Below are positions 7,165 to 15,031 of a DNA stretch of 64,000 bases, piece by piece. The notes beneath the pieces were generated by a model. The model saw only the letters and a list, made by a program, of their open reading frames with translations. It was not told the origin of the DNA and made no database searches. The position numbers and the translations under genes were made by a program. How positions within the stretch are numbered: position 1 is the stretch's first letter; every line of letters starts with the position of its first letter. This DNA comes from Streptomyces sp. LBL (GTDB taxonomy: Bacteria > Actinomycetota > Actinomycetes > Streptomycetales > Streptomycetaceae): contig NZ_JARXYX010000022.1 of assembly GCF_029893585.1 (NCBI RefSeq), positions 101,586 to 165,585 on the forward strand, in the 5' to 3' direction.

Positions 7165-9246
7165 TCAGGCGGGCTTGACGGTGATGGTGCAGAGGCGCTT
7201 GGTGGCCCGGGTCAGGGCTACGTACAAGTCCCTTTCCCCACCGGGGCGGGCCGTGATGATTTCCTCGGGGTTCATGACGACGACCCCGTCGAATTCCAGG
7301 CCGCGTGCTTCGGACGCCGGCACGACGCGTGCGTGGTGAGCGATGCCCTGGGCCGTCAGCTCGCTCACCCTGGTGTCCGCGCAGATCACTCCCAGAAGCT
7401 CGCCCGGGTGCGCGGTGCTCTGGGCGCGGAGTTCCTGAACGACGGCGGTGACCAACCCGTCCGGAGGTGTGATCACGGTGCGAGGGCTCTCACCGCTTCG
7501 CAGTGACCGTGTGGGCTTCTGGTCCGGAGCGATCCGCGTGAGCAGGTCCCGGACGCTCTCCAGGATCTCCTGCGTGGTGCGGTAGCTGACGGTCAGGTTG
7601 TGCAGTGTGAACCGCGGTCCGACGTGGGGGCTCAGTGCTTCCTTCCAGTCGCGTGCTGTCGCGACCGGGCCTGCCTGGGCGAAGTCACCCACCAGCGTCA
7701 TCGCCCTTGCCGGGCAGCGGCGGACGATCATCCGCCACTGCATGGCGGTCAGTTCCTGCGCCTCGTCGACGACGACGTGCCCGTACGTCCGCTCGGGAGG
7801 GCCGTCGACCAGGCTCGCCGCCTCGTCCAGCAACGGCACATCGGCATCGGTCCACGGGTCGTCCGGACCGCGCAGCAGAAGGGACCGTTCCTGCGCGGTC
7901 AGGCGGGGCAGGCGCTCGGCGAGAGCGCCGGCGTTCGTCAGGAGCGCCTTCACCAGGTCACCGGGTACCAGCCGCGGCCACAACACCTCGACCGCTCGGT
8001 CGACGCCGGCGTCGTCGAGGAGATCGGCTCGGATGGCGTCCAGGTCCAGCTCGTGGACCGGACCCGAGTCGGCCGCACCTTCGGCACGGCGCTGGGCGAC
8101 TCCCGTGAACCGGTCGAGGTCCATGCCCGTCATCCTGGCGGCATCGGCGTCGATCTGCTCCAGGAGGTCACCCATGTCTCGTTGCATCGCGTCGGTGACG
8201 GCGTCGACCAAGAGCTCCCTGAACACCTGGCGCGCGGGGTTGTGCCCCGGTGCGGCTGCCACGGCGGCGTCGCGTGCCGTGGCGACTCCCTCGCCGGACA
8301 GGTGAACCAGTTCCTGTCCGACCCGCACGGTGAAGTCACCGGCGGGGGCTTGGTGGACGCGCAGCAGGCCGGCCAAGGCGTCGGCGAGGTCGGAGCTGCC
8401 CTTGAGACGCGCCGTATCGAACGGGTCCACCGTGTCCGTGGACACTCCGGCCAGTTCCCGGCAGGTCGCCAGAACGACGTCGTTCTCTCCGAGCGAGGGA
8501 AGGACCTGGGCGATGTAGTCGAGGAACCGGGCGTTCGGGCCCACCACCAGGACACCCTCCTCCGCGGCGCGCGGGAACGCGTACAGGACATAGGCCGCCC
8601 GATGCAGGGCGACCACCGTCTTGCCGGTGCCGGGCCCGCCCTGCACCACGGTCACCCCGCGGTGGGCGGAGCGGACGATCTCGTCCTGCTCGGCCTGCAG
8701 CGTCGCGACGGCCGCGTGCATCCTGCCCGTACGCCGTGCCGACAGAGCCTCGGTCAACGGGCCGTCCCCCACGACGTCCTCGTCGGTCGGGGCGGTCCCG
8801 TCCAGCAGTTCGTCGCTCACCGAGATGACCGTGCGCTCCTCGAGGCGCAGGTGCCGGCGCCGCCGCAGGTCCATCGGGTGGACCGGTGTCGCCTCGTAGA
8901 AGGGCCGCGCCGCGTTCGCGCGCCAGTCCACGAGCAGAGGCAGGTCATCCTCCTCCGTATGCAGTCCGATCCGCCCGATGCGCAGGGCCGTGCCGTCCGT
9001 CCAGTCGATGCGCCCGAAGACCAGCCCCTTTTCGGCGCCCTCCAGCCGGCCGATTTCCTTGGCCAGGCGCTCGGCGGCGATTTCTCTCTCGTATGCCTCA
9101 CCGGCGCTTTCCGCCGGGGCCTTCAGCACACTCGCTCGGTGTACTCGCGCCTCGGAAAGCCGCTCGGTGAGCAACTCATATAAGGAGGACACATAATCCC
9201 GCTCCGATTCAACCGCACGCACAGCGGGATCATTCATTTTCGACAA
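7165..9246 (-). CDS. HelD/UvrD-like superfamily 1 helicase
   Basis: About 693 aa. The N-terminus is a long coiled-coil arm (EREIAAERLAKEIGRLEGAEKGL), followed by Walker A GGPGTGKTVVALHRAAYVLY, Walker B VVVDEAQEL, the GDFAQAG motif and a C-terminal YVALTRATKRL motif VI. This is the actinobacterial HelD layout. HelD proteins bind RNA polymerase, use ATP to release stalled or inactive polymerase and in some species give rifampicin tolerance. The start is a choice: the TTG at 9246 lies 7 bases after aaggag, whereas the ATG at 9237 is 16 bases away; a TTG at 9285 has no ribosome site. It has its own promoter region and no operon partner. Confidence 0.9.
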   Translation of the reverse strand: MSKMNDPAVRAVESERDYVSSLYELLTERLSEARVHRASVLKAPAESAGEAYEREIAAERLAKEIGRLEGAEKGLVFGRIDWTDGTALRIGRIGLHTEEDDLPLLVDWRANAARPFYEATPVHPMDLRRRRHLRLEERTVISVSDELLDGTAPTDEDVVGDGPLTEALSARRTGRMHAAVATLQAEQDEIVRSAHRGVTVVQGGPGTGKTVVALHRAAYVLYAFPRAAEEGVLVVGPNARFLDYIAQVLPSLGENDVVLATCRELAGVSTDTVDPFDTARLKGSSDLADALAGLLRVHQAPAGDFTVRVGQELVHLSGEGVATARDAAVAAAPGHNPARQVFRELLVDAVTDAMQRDMGDLLEQIDADAARMTGMDLDRFTGVAQRRAEGAADSGPVHELDLDAIRADLLDDAGVDRAVEVLWPRLVPGDLVKALLTNAGALAERLPRLTAQERSLLLRGPDDPWTDADVPLLDEAASLVDGPPERTYGHVVVDEAQELTAMQWRMIVRRCPARAMTLVGDFAQAGPVATARDWKEALSPHVGPRFTLHNLTVSYRTTQEILESVRDLLTRIAPDQKPTRSLRSGESPRTVITPPDGLVTAVVQELRAQSTAHPGELLGVICADTRVSELTAQGIAHHARVVPASEARGLEFDGVVVMNPEEIITARPGGERDLYVALTRATKRLCTITVKPA

Positions 9247-9582
9247 CAGGGGGCTCCTTCGATTCGAGCCACACCATACGGTCAAAGCTCCCTGAAGATA
9301 AGTCTTGACTTACTTGGTAAGCCATGACCCTACGACTGAATCCATGACGGCTGACCGTATGGCATATCATGCATTCCGCCGTTCCGTATATCGCCAATTG
9401 CGCTCCCGATGCCCGCCTGCCCGCCTGCCTTATGGCGAGCCCGCCCTTGGGTGCCGGCGATGTTCTGCCGCGCTCGGGAAAAGGGGGAAGGACACCGGAG
9501 CAGGATGATGGAGCGTCAAGAGGGGACCTTTCGTGATGTGGGCGGTGGAACGACCGGCGCGGTGCGGGGAGTCGGGCGGACG
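9247..9582. other. Intergenic gap, unusually A/T-rich part
   Basis: The stretch around 9290-9400 is clearly lower in GC than its neighbours and contains cttacttggtaag (a short inverted repeat) and two copies of ccatga. A minus-strand TATGGT near 9274-9279 may be part of the helicase promoter. I see no supported gene. Confidence 0.4.
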
Positions 9583-10068
9583 TCAGCCCTTGACGGCTCC
9601 GCCGGTCAGGCCCTTCATGACCTTCTGGTTGAGGAACAGGTAGATCACGAGCGTGCCGAAGACGTTGATGCAGATGGCCGCGGACAACGGACCGTACCCG
9701 GTGGCACCGAAGTCGCCGGTGAAGTTGAGCAGGCCGACCTGGACGGTGCGCAGGTCCTGGTTGTTGGCGAACGTCATTGCGATGAGCAGGTCGTTCCAGA
9801 TGAAGAAGAACTGCACCAGGCCGATGGTGAGGATCGCGTTGCGGACCATCGGGACGCTGATGGTGCAGAAAGCGCGCAGGATGCCGGCGCCGTCGATGCT
9901 GGCCGCCTCGAACAGCTCGCGGGGCACGGTCTTGTAGTACGTGGCCATCATGAACACCGTGAGCGGCAGGCCGGTTCCGGTGCAGGCCAGTATCAGCGGC
10001 CACAGGGTGCCCGACAGGCCGGCCTGGAAATACACCGTGAACAGCGGCAGCAGGATCATCTGCGGGGA
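9583..10068 (-). pseudogene. Carbohydrate ABC permease (MalG-like), 5'-truncated
   Basis: The frame from about SPQMILLPLF to the stop at 9583 is the C-terminal half of a sugar ABC permease. The EAA loop motif ELFEAASIDGAGILRAFCTISVPMVRNAI is intact, followed by membrane helices and VMKGLTGGAVKG, a normal end. Full-length members are about 280 aa; only about 160 remain. The residues encoded upstream of 10068 are not permease-like, and no binding-protein, partner-permease or ATPase genes remain. The upstream break lies between about 10069 and the protease terminator at 10150, which points to a deletion or rearrangement scar. It is probably not functional. Confidence 0.75.
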
Positions 10069-10149
10069 CGCGCAGACCCGGCTTGTACATCGACAAGGTC
10101 CGATGGGACCGCCCGCACATCGACGGTGACTCCGGTACCCGAACAAGGG

Positions 10150-10184
10150 CGAGCCCCCGCACGGCAGTCGCGTGCGGGGGCTCG
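10150..10184 (-). terminator. Terminator of the secreted protease gene
   Basis: A 13-bp perfect stem (cgagcccccgcac at 10150-10162 with its complement at 10172-10184) with a 9-base loop. It sits 42 bases beyond the protease stop on the minus strand. Confidence 0.8.
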
Positions 10185-10225
10185 TTCACTTCTGGTCGCG
10201 GAGCTTCACGGTGGCGCGAGCCGGA

Positions 10226-11134
10226 CTAGAAGACACTGACGCCGTAGGCGTTCAGGGCCTCCACGACCGGCTGGAAGAAGGTCGTACCGCCGGCGGAGCA
10301 GTCGCCGCTGCCGCCGGAGGTCAGGCCGTAGGCGACACCGTTGGTGCCGTAGAGCGAACCGCCGGAGTCGCCGGGCTCGGCGCAGACCGTGGTCTGGATC
10401 ATGCCGTAGACGATGTCGCCGCCACCGTAGTTGACAGTCGCGTTGAGGGCGGTGACCCGGCCGCTGTGGATACCGGTGGTCGAACCGTTACGGGTGACGG
10501 TGGTGCCCACGCTGGGAGTACCGGCGCTGGTGATGTCCGTGTTGCCGGCGGTGCCGGACTTGGTGACCGACGAGTTGGTGTACCGGACCAGGCCGTAGTC
10601 GTTCGTCGGGAAGCTGGAGCCCGCCGTGGTGCCGAGCGTGGTGCTGTGGCCGGAGTTGGACCACCACGTGCCGGCGCCGTCGGTGCAGTGACCGGCGGTC
10701 AGGAAGTAGTTGGTGCCCGCGCTGTCACGGACGTTGAAGCCGAGGGAGCAGCGCCAGCTACTCGCATAGATGGCGTCGCCGCCCCCGATGTACTTCTGGA
10801 ACTTGCCGTTCGTGCGCTTGATCGTCAGAGCGTCGGCGTCAGCGCCCGCCTGCTGCTTGATCTTCGCGATCTCGGCCTGGGAGACGGTGCTGTCGGCGGT
10901 GACGACGACGCGGTGGGTCTTGCTGTCGACGACCCAGGCGGTGCCCGGGATGTCGGCCTTGAGTACCGAGCTGCTCACGCCCTTGAGTTCGGAGGCGCTG
11001 AAGGTGGTGGGTGCGTCGGACGCGTTCGCGCTGGGGACCGCGATCGCGGCGGCGGCCACGAGGCCGGTGGTGACGGCGGTCAGCCGGGTCCGTCTCGAGA
11101 TGCCACTGCGAGGGGTGGTGCGCTTGATCCTCAC
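10226..11134 (-). CDS. Streptogrisin-type secreted serine protease (S1)
   Basis: A 302-aa preproenzyme. A Sec signal peptide (RR-rich start, hydrophobic GLVAAAAIAV, cleavage near ANA at residue 38) is followed by an alpha-lytic-type propeptide (about 40-115) and a mature chymotrypsin-fold domain starting near YIGGGDAIYASSWRCSLGFN. The catalytic triad is visible: His in LTAGHC, Asp in TNDYGLV, Ser in GDSGGS; paired cysteines flank the His and Ser loops. Such proteases are exported and degrade extracellular protein. The GTG at 11134 was chosen because ggaggaacgaaaa precedes it and it gives a clean signal peptide; the frame stays open to 11242. A strong terminator follows. Confidence 0.93.
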   Translation of the reverse strand: MRIKRTTPRSGISRRTRLTAVTTGLVAAAAIAVPSANASDAPTTFSASELKGVSSSVLKADIPGTAWVVDSKTHRVVVTADSTVSQAEIAKIKQQAGADADALTIKRTNGKFQKYIGGGDAIYASSWRCSLGFNVRDSAGTNYFLTAGHCTDGAGTWWSNSGHSTTLGTTAGSSFPTNDYGLVRYTNSSVTKSGTAGNTDITSAGTPSVGTTVTRNGSTTGIHSGRVTALNATVNYGGGDIVYGMIQTTVCAEPGDSGGSLYGTNGVAYGLTSGGSGDCSAGGTTFFQPVVEALNAYGVSVF

Positions 11135-11216
11135 TTTTCGTTCCTCCACATGGGAAGTCGGGGGCCCTCGTGGGGTTCGGGCCCGTGAGGCGCAGCCAGA
11201 GCACCGGCCGTCCGGA

Positions 11217-11788
11217 TTACAGACTCGCCGTGCCCCTGACAAGCGCTCTGGGGAATATTCGGCCGAACGGCCGGTCGACGCAAGGGCGCCTTTCGGCCGT
11301 CACCCTTTGCACCTGCGAGGGGAATCGGTCCTCTCCGGCCGACCGTCGACGCAGCGTGCGCTCCCCCGCCTCGACCGCGACGCTCAGGGTGTTCCCGGGC
11401 GGCGGGAAAGGGCAGATGAAGTGGTCGGCGAACGCGCACGGCGGCAGCAGCGCACGGTTGAGGTCGACCGTGGTGCGGCCCTCGGCGTCCGGCGCGGCGG
11501 GCCGCAGGAACCGGAACCGGTAGCTGCTGTCCCCGCTCGTGGCATCGCCGAAAACCGCCCACAGCGAGCCGTCGCCCTCGACCGTCACCTGGAGCGTCAC
11601 CTCCTGCCCGGCCAGGGCAAATGACAGCTCCCCGCCGAGACCCAGGCCACGCGCCCGTCCGTCCGCGTTCTCCACGCGTACGGTGCGGTCCTCGTCGTAC
11701 GGCGTGAAGCGCCCCGGCACCGACCAGCGCGGATCGTGGGACGTGGCCTCGATGCCCCGGAACGCCTCGCGCGCCGCATTCAGCTTCT
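11217..11788 (-). pseudogene. DUF1684 protein, N-terminally truncated
   Basis: The frame carries the C-terminal half of a DUF1684 protein: AREAFRGIEATSHDPRWSVPGRFTPYDEDRTVRV, GSLWAVFGDATSGDSSYRFRFL, then VDLNRALLPPCAFADHFICPFPPPGNTL, all family hallmarks. From memory, intact members have roughly 110 more N-terminal residues. In this frame no ATG, GTG or TTG occurs before about 11720, and the similarity begins inside the last codons of the overlapping monooxygenase gene. The tail after VEAGER looks like read-through past a lost stop. I infer that a deletion joined the 3' half of this gene to the end of the monooxygenase gene. A short product from the GTG at 11720 remains possible. Confidence 0.65.
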
Positions 11789-13081
11789 CCCCACCGGGTC
11801 GGAGAGCCCGAGGTGCGAGCGCAAGGTGGCGCCCTGGTATTCCGTGCGGAACGCGCCGCGTTCCTGCAGCAGTGGCACGACCCGGTCCACGAACTCGTCC
11901 AGCCCGCCCGGGGTGAGGTGCGGGACGAGGATGAAGCCGTCGGCGGCGTCCCGCCGTACGAACTCGTCAAGTTCGGTGGCGACCGCTTCCGGCGTGCCGA
12001 TGAAGGACTGCCGGGTGCTCGCCTCGATCACGGTCTCCCGGATCGACAGCCCCTTCTCCTTCGACAGCGCCCGCCACTTCTCCGCGATCGCCACGGTGTC
12101 GCCGTGCCGGGTGCGTCCCTGGGTGATCGACGGCTCCGGCACCGGGTCGGTCTCGGGGAGGGGTCCGTCCGGGTCGTACGAGGACAGGTCGACGCCCCAG
12201 ATCTGCTCCAGCGTGAGGATCGCGTTCTGCGGGGAGACCTGCAGTCGGCGGATCTCGGAGGCCTTCTCCTGCGCCTCGGCGGCGGTGTCACCGAGGACGA
12301 CGGTGACCCCGGGCATTATCTTCAGGCCGTCGGGGCCGCGGCCGTACTTCTCCAGCCGCTTCTTCACGTCTGCGTAGAAGGCGCGTCCGGCCTCCAGGGT
12401 GCCATGCCGGGTGAAGATCACGTCGGCGGTGGCGGCGGCGAACTCCCGCCCCTCGTCCGAGTCCCCCGCCTGGATCACGACCGGGTGCCCCTGCGGAGAG
12501 CGCGGCACGGTGGACTCGCCGGTGATGTCGAAGTGCCGCCCGCGGTGCGCGAAGGGGCGGGAGACGCCGTCCGCTGTCCAGGAGTCCCACAACTGCCGTG
12601 CCACAGTGACGAATTCGGCGGCGCGTGTGTATCGGTCGGCCCGGTCCAGGTATCGGCCGCGCCGGAAGTTCTCGCCGGTGAAGGCGTCCGAGGAGGTCAC
12701 CACGTTCCAGGCCGCCCGGCCGCCGCTGAGGTGATCCAGGGTGGTGAGTCTGCGGGCCAGGTCGTACGGCTCGTTGAAGGTGGCGTTGACCGTGGCGGCG
12801 AGGCCGATCCGGTCGGTGACGGCGGCCAGCGCGTTGAGCACCGTCAGGGACTCGGGCCGCCCCACCACGTCCAGGTCGTGGATACGGCCCTTGTGTTCGC
12901 GCAGCCGCAGCCCCTCGGCGAGGAAGAAGAAGTCGAACAGGCCACGCTCGGCGGTGCGGGCGAGCTGCTCGAAGGAGGAGAACTCGATCTGCGACTTCGC
13001 GCGCGGATCGGCCCACACCGTCGTGTTGTTGACGCCGGGGAAGTGCGCGGCGAGGTGAAGTTCCTTACGGCGTACGGTCAT
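11780..13081 (-). CDS. FMN-dependent monooxygenase, NtaA/SnaA/DmoA type
   Basis: A 433-aa luciferase-like monooxygenase of the NtaA/SnaA/DszA/DmoA subfamily: FFFLAEGLRLREHKGRIHDLDVVGRPESLTVLNALAAVTDRIGL, then LDHLSGGRAAWNVVTSSDAFTGENF, and SPQGHPVVIQAGDSDEGREFAAATADVIF. These enzymes use reduced FMN and oxygen to cleave C-S or C-N bonds of sulfonates, sulfides or chelators. The ATG at 13081 overlaps the upstream oxidoreductase stop by 4 bp (ATGA), so the two are translationally coupled. Position in a locus with a cysteine-type leader peptide favours an organosulfur substrate; this is inference. Its last codons overlap the DUF1684 remnant, which may mark a recombination end point. Confidence 0.88.
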   Translation of the reverse strand: MTVRRKELHLAAHFPGVNNTTVWADPRAKSQIEFSSFEQLARTAERGLFDFFFLAEGLRLREHKGRIHDLDVVGRPESLTVLNALAAVTDRIGLAATVNATFNEPYDLARRLTTLDHLSGGRAAWNVVTSSDAFTGENFRRGRYLDRADRYTRAAEFVTVARQLWDSWTADGVSRPFAHRGRHFDITGESTVPRSPQGHPVVIQAGDSDEGREFAAATADVIFTRHGTLEAGRAFYADVKKRLEKYGRGPDGLKIMPGVTVVLGDTAAEAQEKASEIRRLQVSPQNAILTLEQIWGVDLSSYDPDGPLPETDPVPEPSITQGRTRHGDTVAIAEKWRALSKEKGLSIRETVIEASTRQSFIGTPEAVATELDEFVRRDAADGFILVPHLTPGGLDEFVDRVVPLLQERGAFRTEYQGATLRSHLGLSDPVGRS

Positions 13082-14157
13082 GACGCTCCCCCTGTCACGG
13101 CGTACTGGTTGACGGGCCGGGCCAGGCCCAGGTGCTCCCGGAGCGTGCTGCCCGGGTAGAAGGTGCGGAACAGGCCCCGGTGTTGCAGCAGCGCCACCGT
13201 GCCGTTGACGAGCCGCTCCAGGTCCCGGCGGGGCTCGGCGGGCGTGAGGTGGAAGCCGTCGACGGTGCCGTCCGTGTACCAGGCGGTGATCAGCTCGGCG
13301 AGGTCGACAGGACCGCCCCGGTACAGCGGGCCCTGCGCGCTCTGCCGGGGGCCGCCCCCGCCGTGGCCCGGTTCGGCCGCGCGCTCCCCGTCCCCGAGGT
13401 CGACGACGAGACTCGCGAGGACACACAGGTCGTCGGGGTCGCGCCCGAACTCCCGGGCACCTTCCCGTACCTGATCCCGTACGGCGGCGGCCTGCACGGC
13501 GCTCACGGCCCGTACGAGTACCACGTCGGCGTACTCGGCGGCCGTCCGCCGGGCGGGTCCCTCGGTGGCGTCGACCACGCGGACCGGGTGGCCCTGGGGC
13601 GGGCGGGGCACGATCGACGGTCCCTTGACCGAGAAGGCGGAGCCGGTGAAGTCGACGTGGTGCAGCTTGTCGCGGTCGATGAAACGGCCGGTCGCCTCGT
13701 GCCGTATCTCGGCGTCGTCCTCCCAGCTGTCCCACAACTTCGAGGCCACGTCGGCGACTTCACCGGCCTCCTGCCAGAGCGCGTCGGCGGGAGCGGCAGG
13801 CCGGCGGCCGAAGAGACGGGCCTCGCCCTCGCTGGTCGACACGTCGATCCGCCAGCCGGCCCGGCCGCGGCTGACCCAGTCGAGCGTGGCGACGGCGGCC
13901 TGGACGTGGAAGGGCTCGGTGTGGGTGGTGGTGACGGTGGGGACCAGCCCGATCCTGCTGGTGGCCGGCGCCACCCGGGACAGGACGGCGAGCGCGTCGG
14001 GGCCCGGGCGGGCGAAGGTGTCGTCCAGGGTCACGAAGTCGAGGCCGCCGCGTTCGGCGAGCCGGGCCAGAGCGACGTAGGAGTCGGCGTCGTACACCGC
14101 CTGCTGGTCGACGGCGGCGGCCAGGTGCAGCATGCCCCGGCCGTGCGATGCGGTCAT
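13078..14157 (-). CDS. LLM-class flavin-dependent oxidoreductase
   Basis: A 359-aa luciferase-like protein: DSYVALARLAERGGLDFVTLDDTF, RIGLVPTVTTTHTEPFHVQAAVATLDWVSRGRAGWRIDVSTSEGEARLFGR, and a C-terminal LRTFYPGSTLREHLGL that resembles the tail of its neighbour, so the pair are probably distant paralogues. The function is likely FMNH2-dependent oxygenation in the same pathway. The ATG at 14157 follows gaaagg; the gene ends with ATGA coupling to the next monooxygenase. A Gly-rich insert (GHGGGGPRQSAQG, about residue 265) is unusual and may be a loop. The substrate is unknown. Confidence 0.82.
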   Translation of the reverse strand: MTASHGRGMLHLAAAVDQQAVYDADSYVALARLAERGGLDFVTLDDTFARPGPDALAVLSRVAPATSRIGLVPTVTTTHTEPFHVQAAVATLDWVSRGRAGWRIDVSTSEGEARLFGRRPAAPADALWQEAGEVADVASKLWDSWEDDAEIRHEATGRFIDRDKLHHVDFTGSAFSVKGPSIVPRPPQGHPVRVVDATEGPARRTAAEYADVVLVRAVSAVQAAAVRDQVREGAREFGRDPDDLCVLASLVVDLGDGERAAEPGHGGGGPRQSAQGPLYRGGPVDLAELITAWYTDGTVDGFHLTPAEPRRDLERLVNGTVALLQHRGLFRTFYPGSTLREHLGLARPVNQYAVTGGAS

Positions 14158-14189
14158 GTGGGAAACCTTTCTGCGGTGAGCCGCGGGGC

Positions 14190-14951
14190 TCACAGCACCT
14201 TGGAGAGGAAGGCCCGGGTGCGCTCGTGGCGCGGGGCGTCGAGGACGTCGGCGGGCGGGCCCTGCTCGACGATCCGTCCGTCGTCCATGAACACCACCGT
14301 GTCGGCGACCTCGCGGGCGAAGCCGATCTCATGGGTGACGACGATCATCGTGGTGCCCTGGTGGGCCAGGTCCTTGATGACGTCGAGGACTTCACCGACC
14401 AGCTCGGGGTCGAGCGCGGAGGTCGGTTCGTCGAAGAGCAGCAGCCGGGGCTCCAGCGCGAGCGCCCGGGCGATCGCCACCCGCTGTTGCTGGCCTCCGG
14501 AGAGCTGCCTCGGGTAGGTGTCCGCCTTGTCGGCGAGCCCGACCCGGTCGAGCAGCCGGCGGGCGCTCTCGACGGCCTCCTTGCGGGGCCGCTTCCGCGC
14601 GGACACCGGCGCCTCGATGATGTTGTCCAGCACGGTCAGGTGCGGGAAGAGGTTGAAGTTCTGGAAGACGAAGCCGATGCGCGTGCGCTGCCGCAGCACC
14701 TCGCGCTCAGGCAGCTCGTACAGCTTGTCGCCGGAGCGCCGGTAGCCGACCAGTGCCCCGTCGACGCTGATCGCGCCCCGGTCCACCTTCTCCAGGTGGT
14801 TGATGGTGCGCAGCAGCGTGGACTTGCCGGACCCGGACGGGCCCAGGACCACGGTGACCTCGCCGGCCCGCACGGCGAGGTCGACGCCCTTGAGCACTTC
14901 CAGCGAGCCGAAACTCTTGTGGACGGACCTGATGTCGACCATGACGCTCAT
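14190..14951 (-). CDS. Polar amino acid ABC transporter ATPase
   Basis: A 253-aa ATPase of the GlnQ/HisP/TcyC family: Walker A GPSGSGKST, Q-loop FVFQNFNLFPHLTVLDNI, signature LSGGQQQRVAIARAL, Walker B LLLFDEPTSALDP and switch His in VVTHEIGFAREVA. It energises import together with the permease at 16795-17652 and the lipoprotein at 18138-19082. Starts are possible at 14951 (MSVMVDI) or 14942; I chose 14951, with agggaa upstream. The similarity to cystine-type importers, together with the flavin monooxygenases, suggests uptake of a sulfur amino acid or sulfonate-like solute, which is inferred rather than shown. Confidence 0.92.
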   Translation of the reverse strand: MSVMVDIRSVHKSFGSLEVLKGVDLAVRAGEVTVVLGPSGSGKSTLLRTINHLEKVDRGAISVDGALVGYRRSGDKLYELPEREVLRQRTRIGFVFQNFNLFPHLTVLDNIIEAPVSARKRPRKEAVESARRLLDRVGLADKADTYPRQLSGGQQQRVAIARALALEPRLLLFDEPTSALDPELVGEVLDVIKDLAHQGTTMIVVTHEIGFAREVADTVVFMDDGRIVEQGPPADVLDAPRHERTRAFLSKVL

Positions 14952-15031
14952 CGCGGAGATTCCCTGTCGTAAGAAGTGTCGTGAGACGTGTCGTGCAAAG
15001 CGCTGTGAGAAGTTCCGTGAGACGTAGGGGG

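Noticed and set aside
6828..7178. A divergent small gene next to the SOS box.
   Set aside because: Possible but unsupported: no motif, weak ribosome site and overlap with the helicase end.
9230..10189. A 319-codon minus-strand frame spanning the permease remnant.
   Set aside because: It is another frame of the permease pseudogene and shows no domain of its own.
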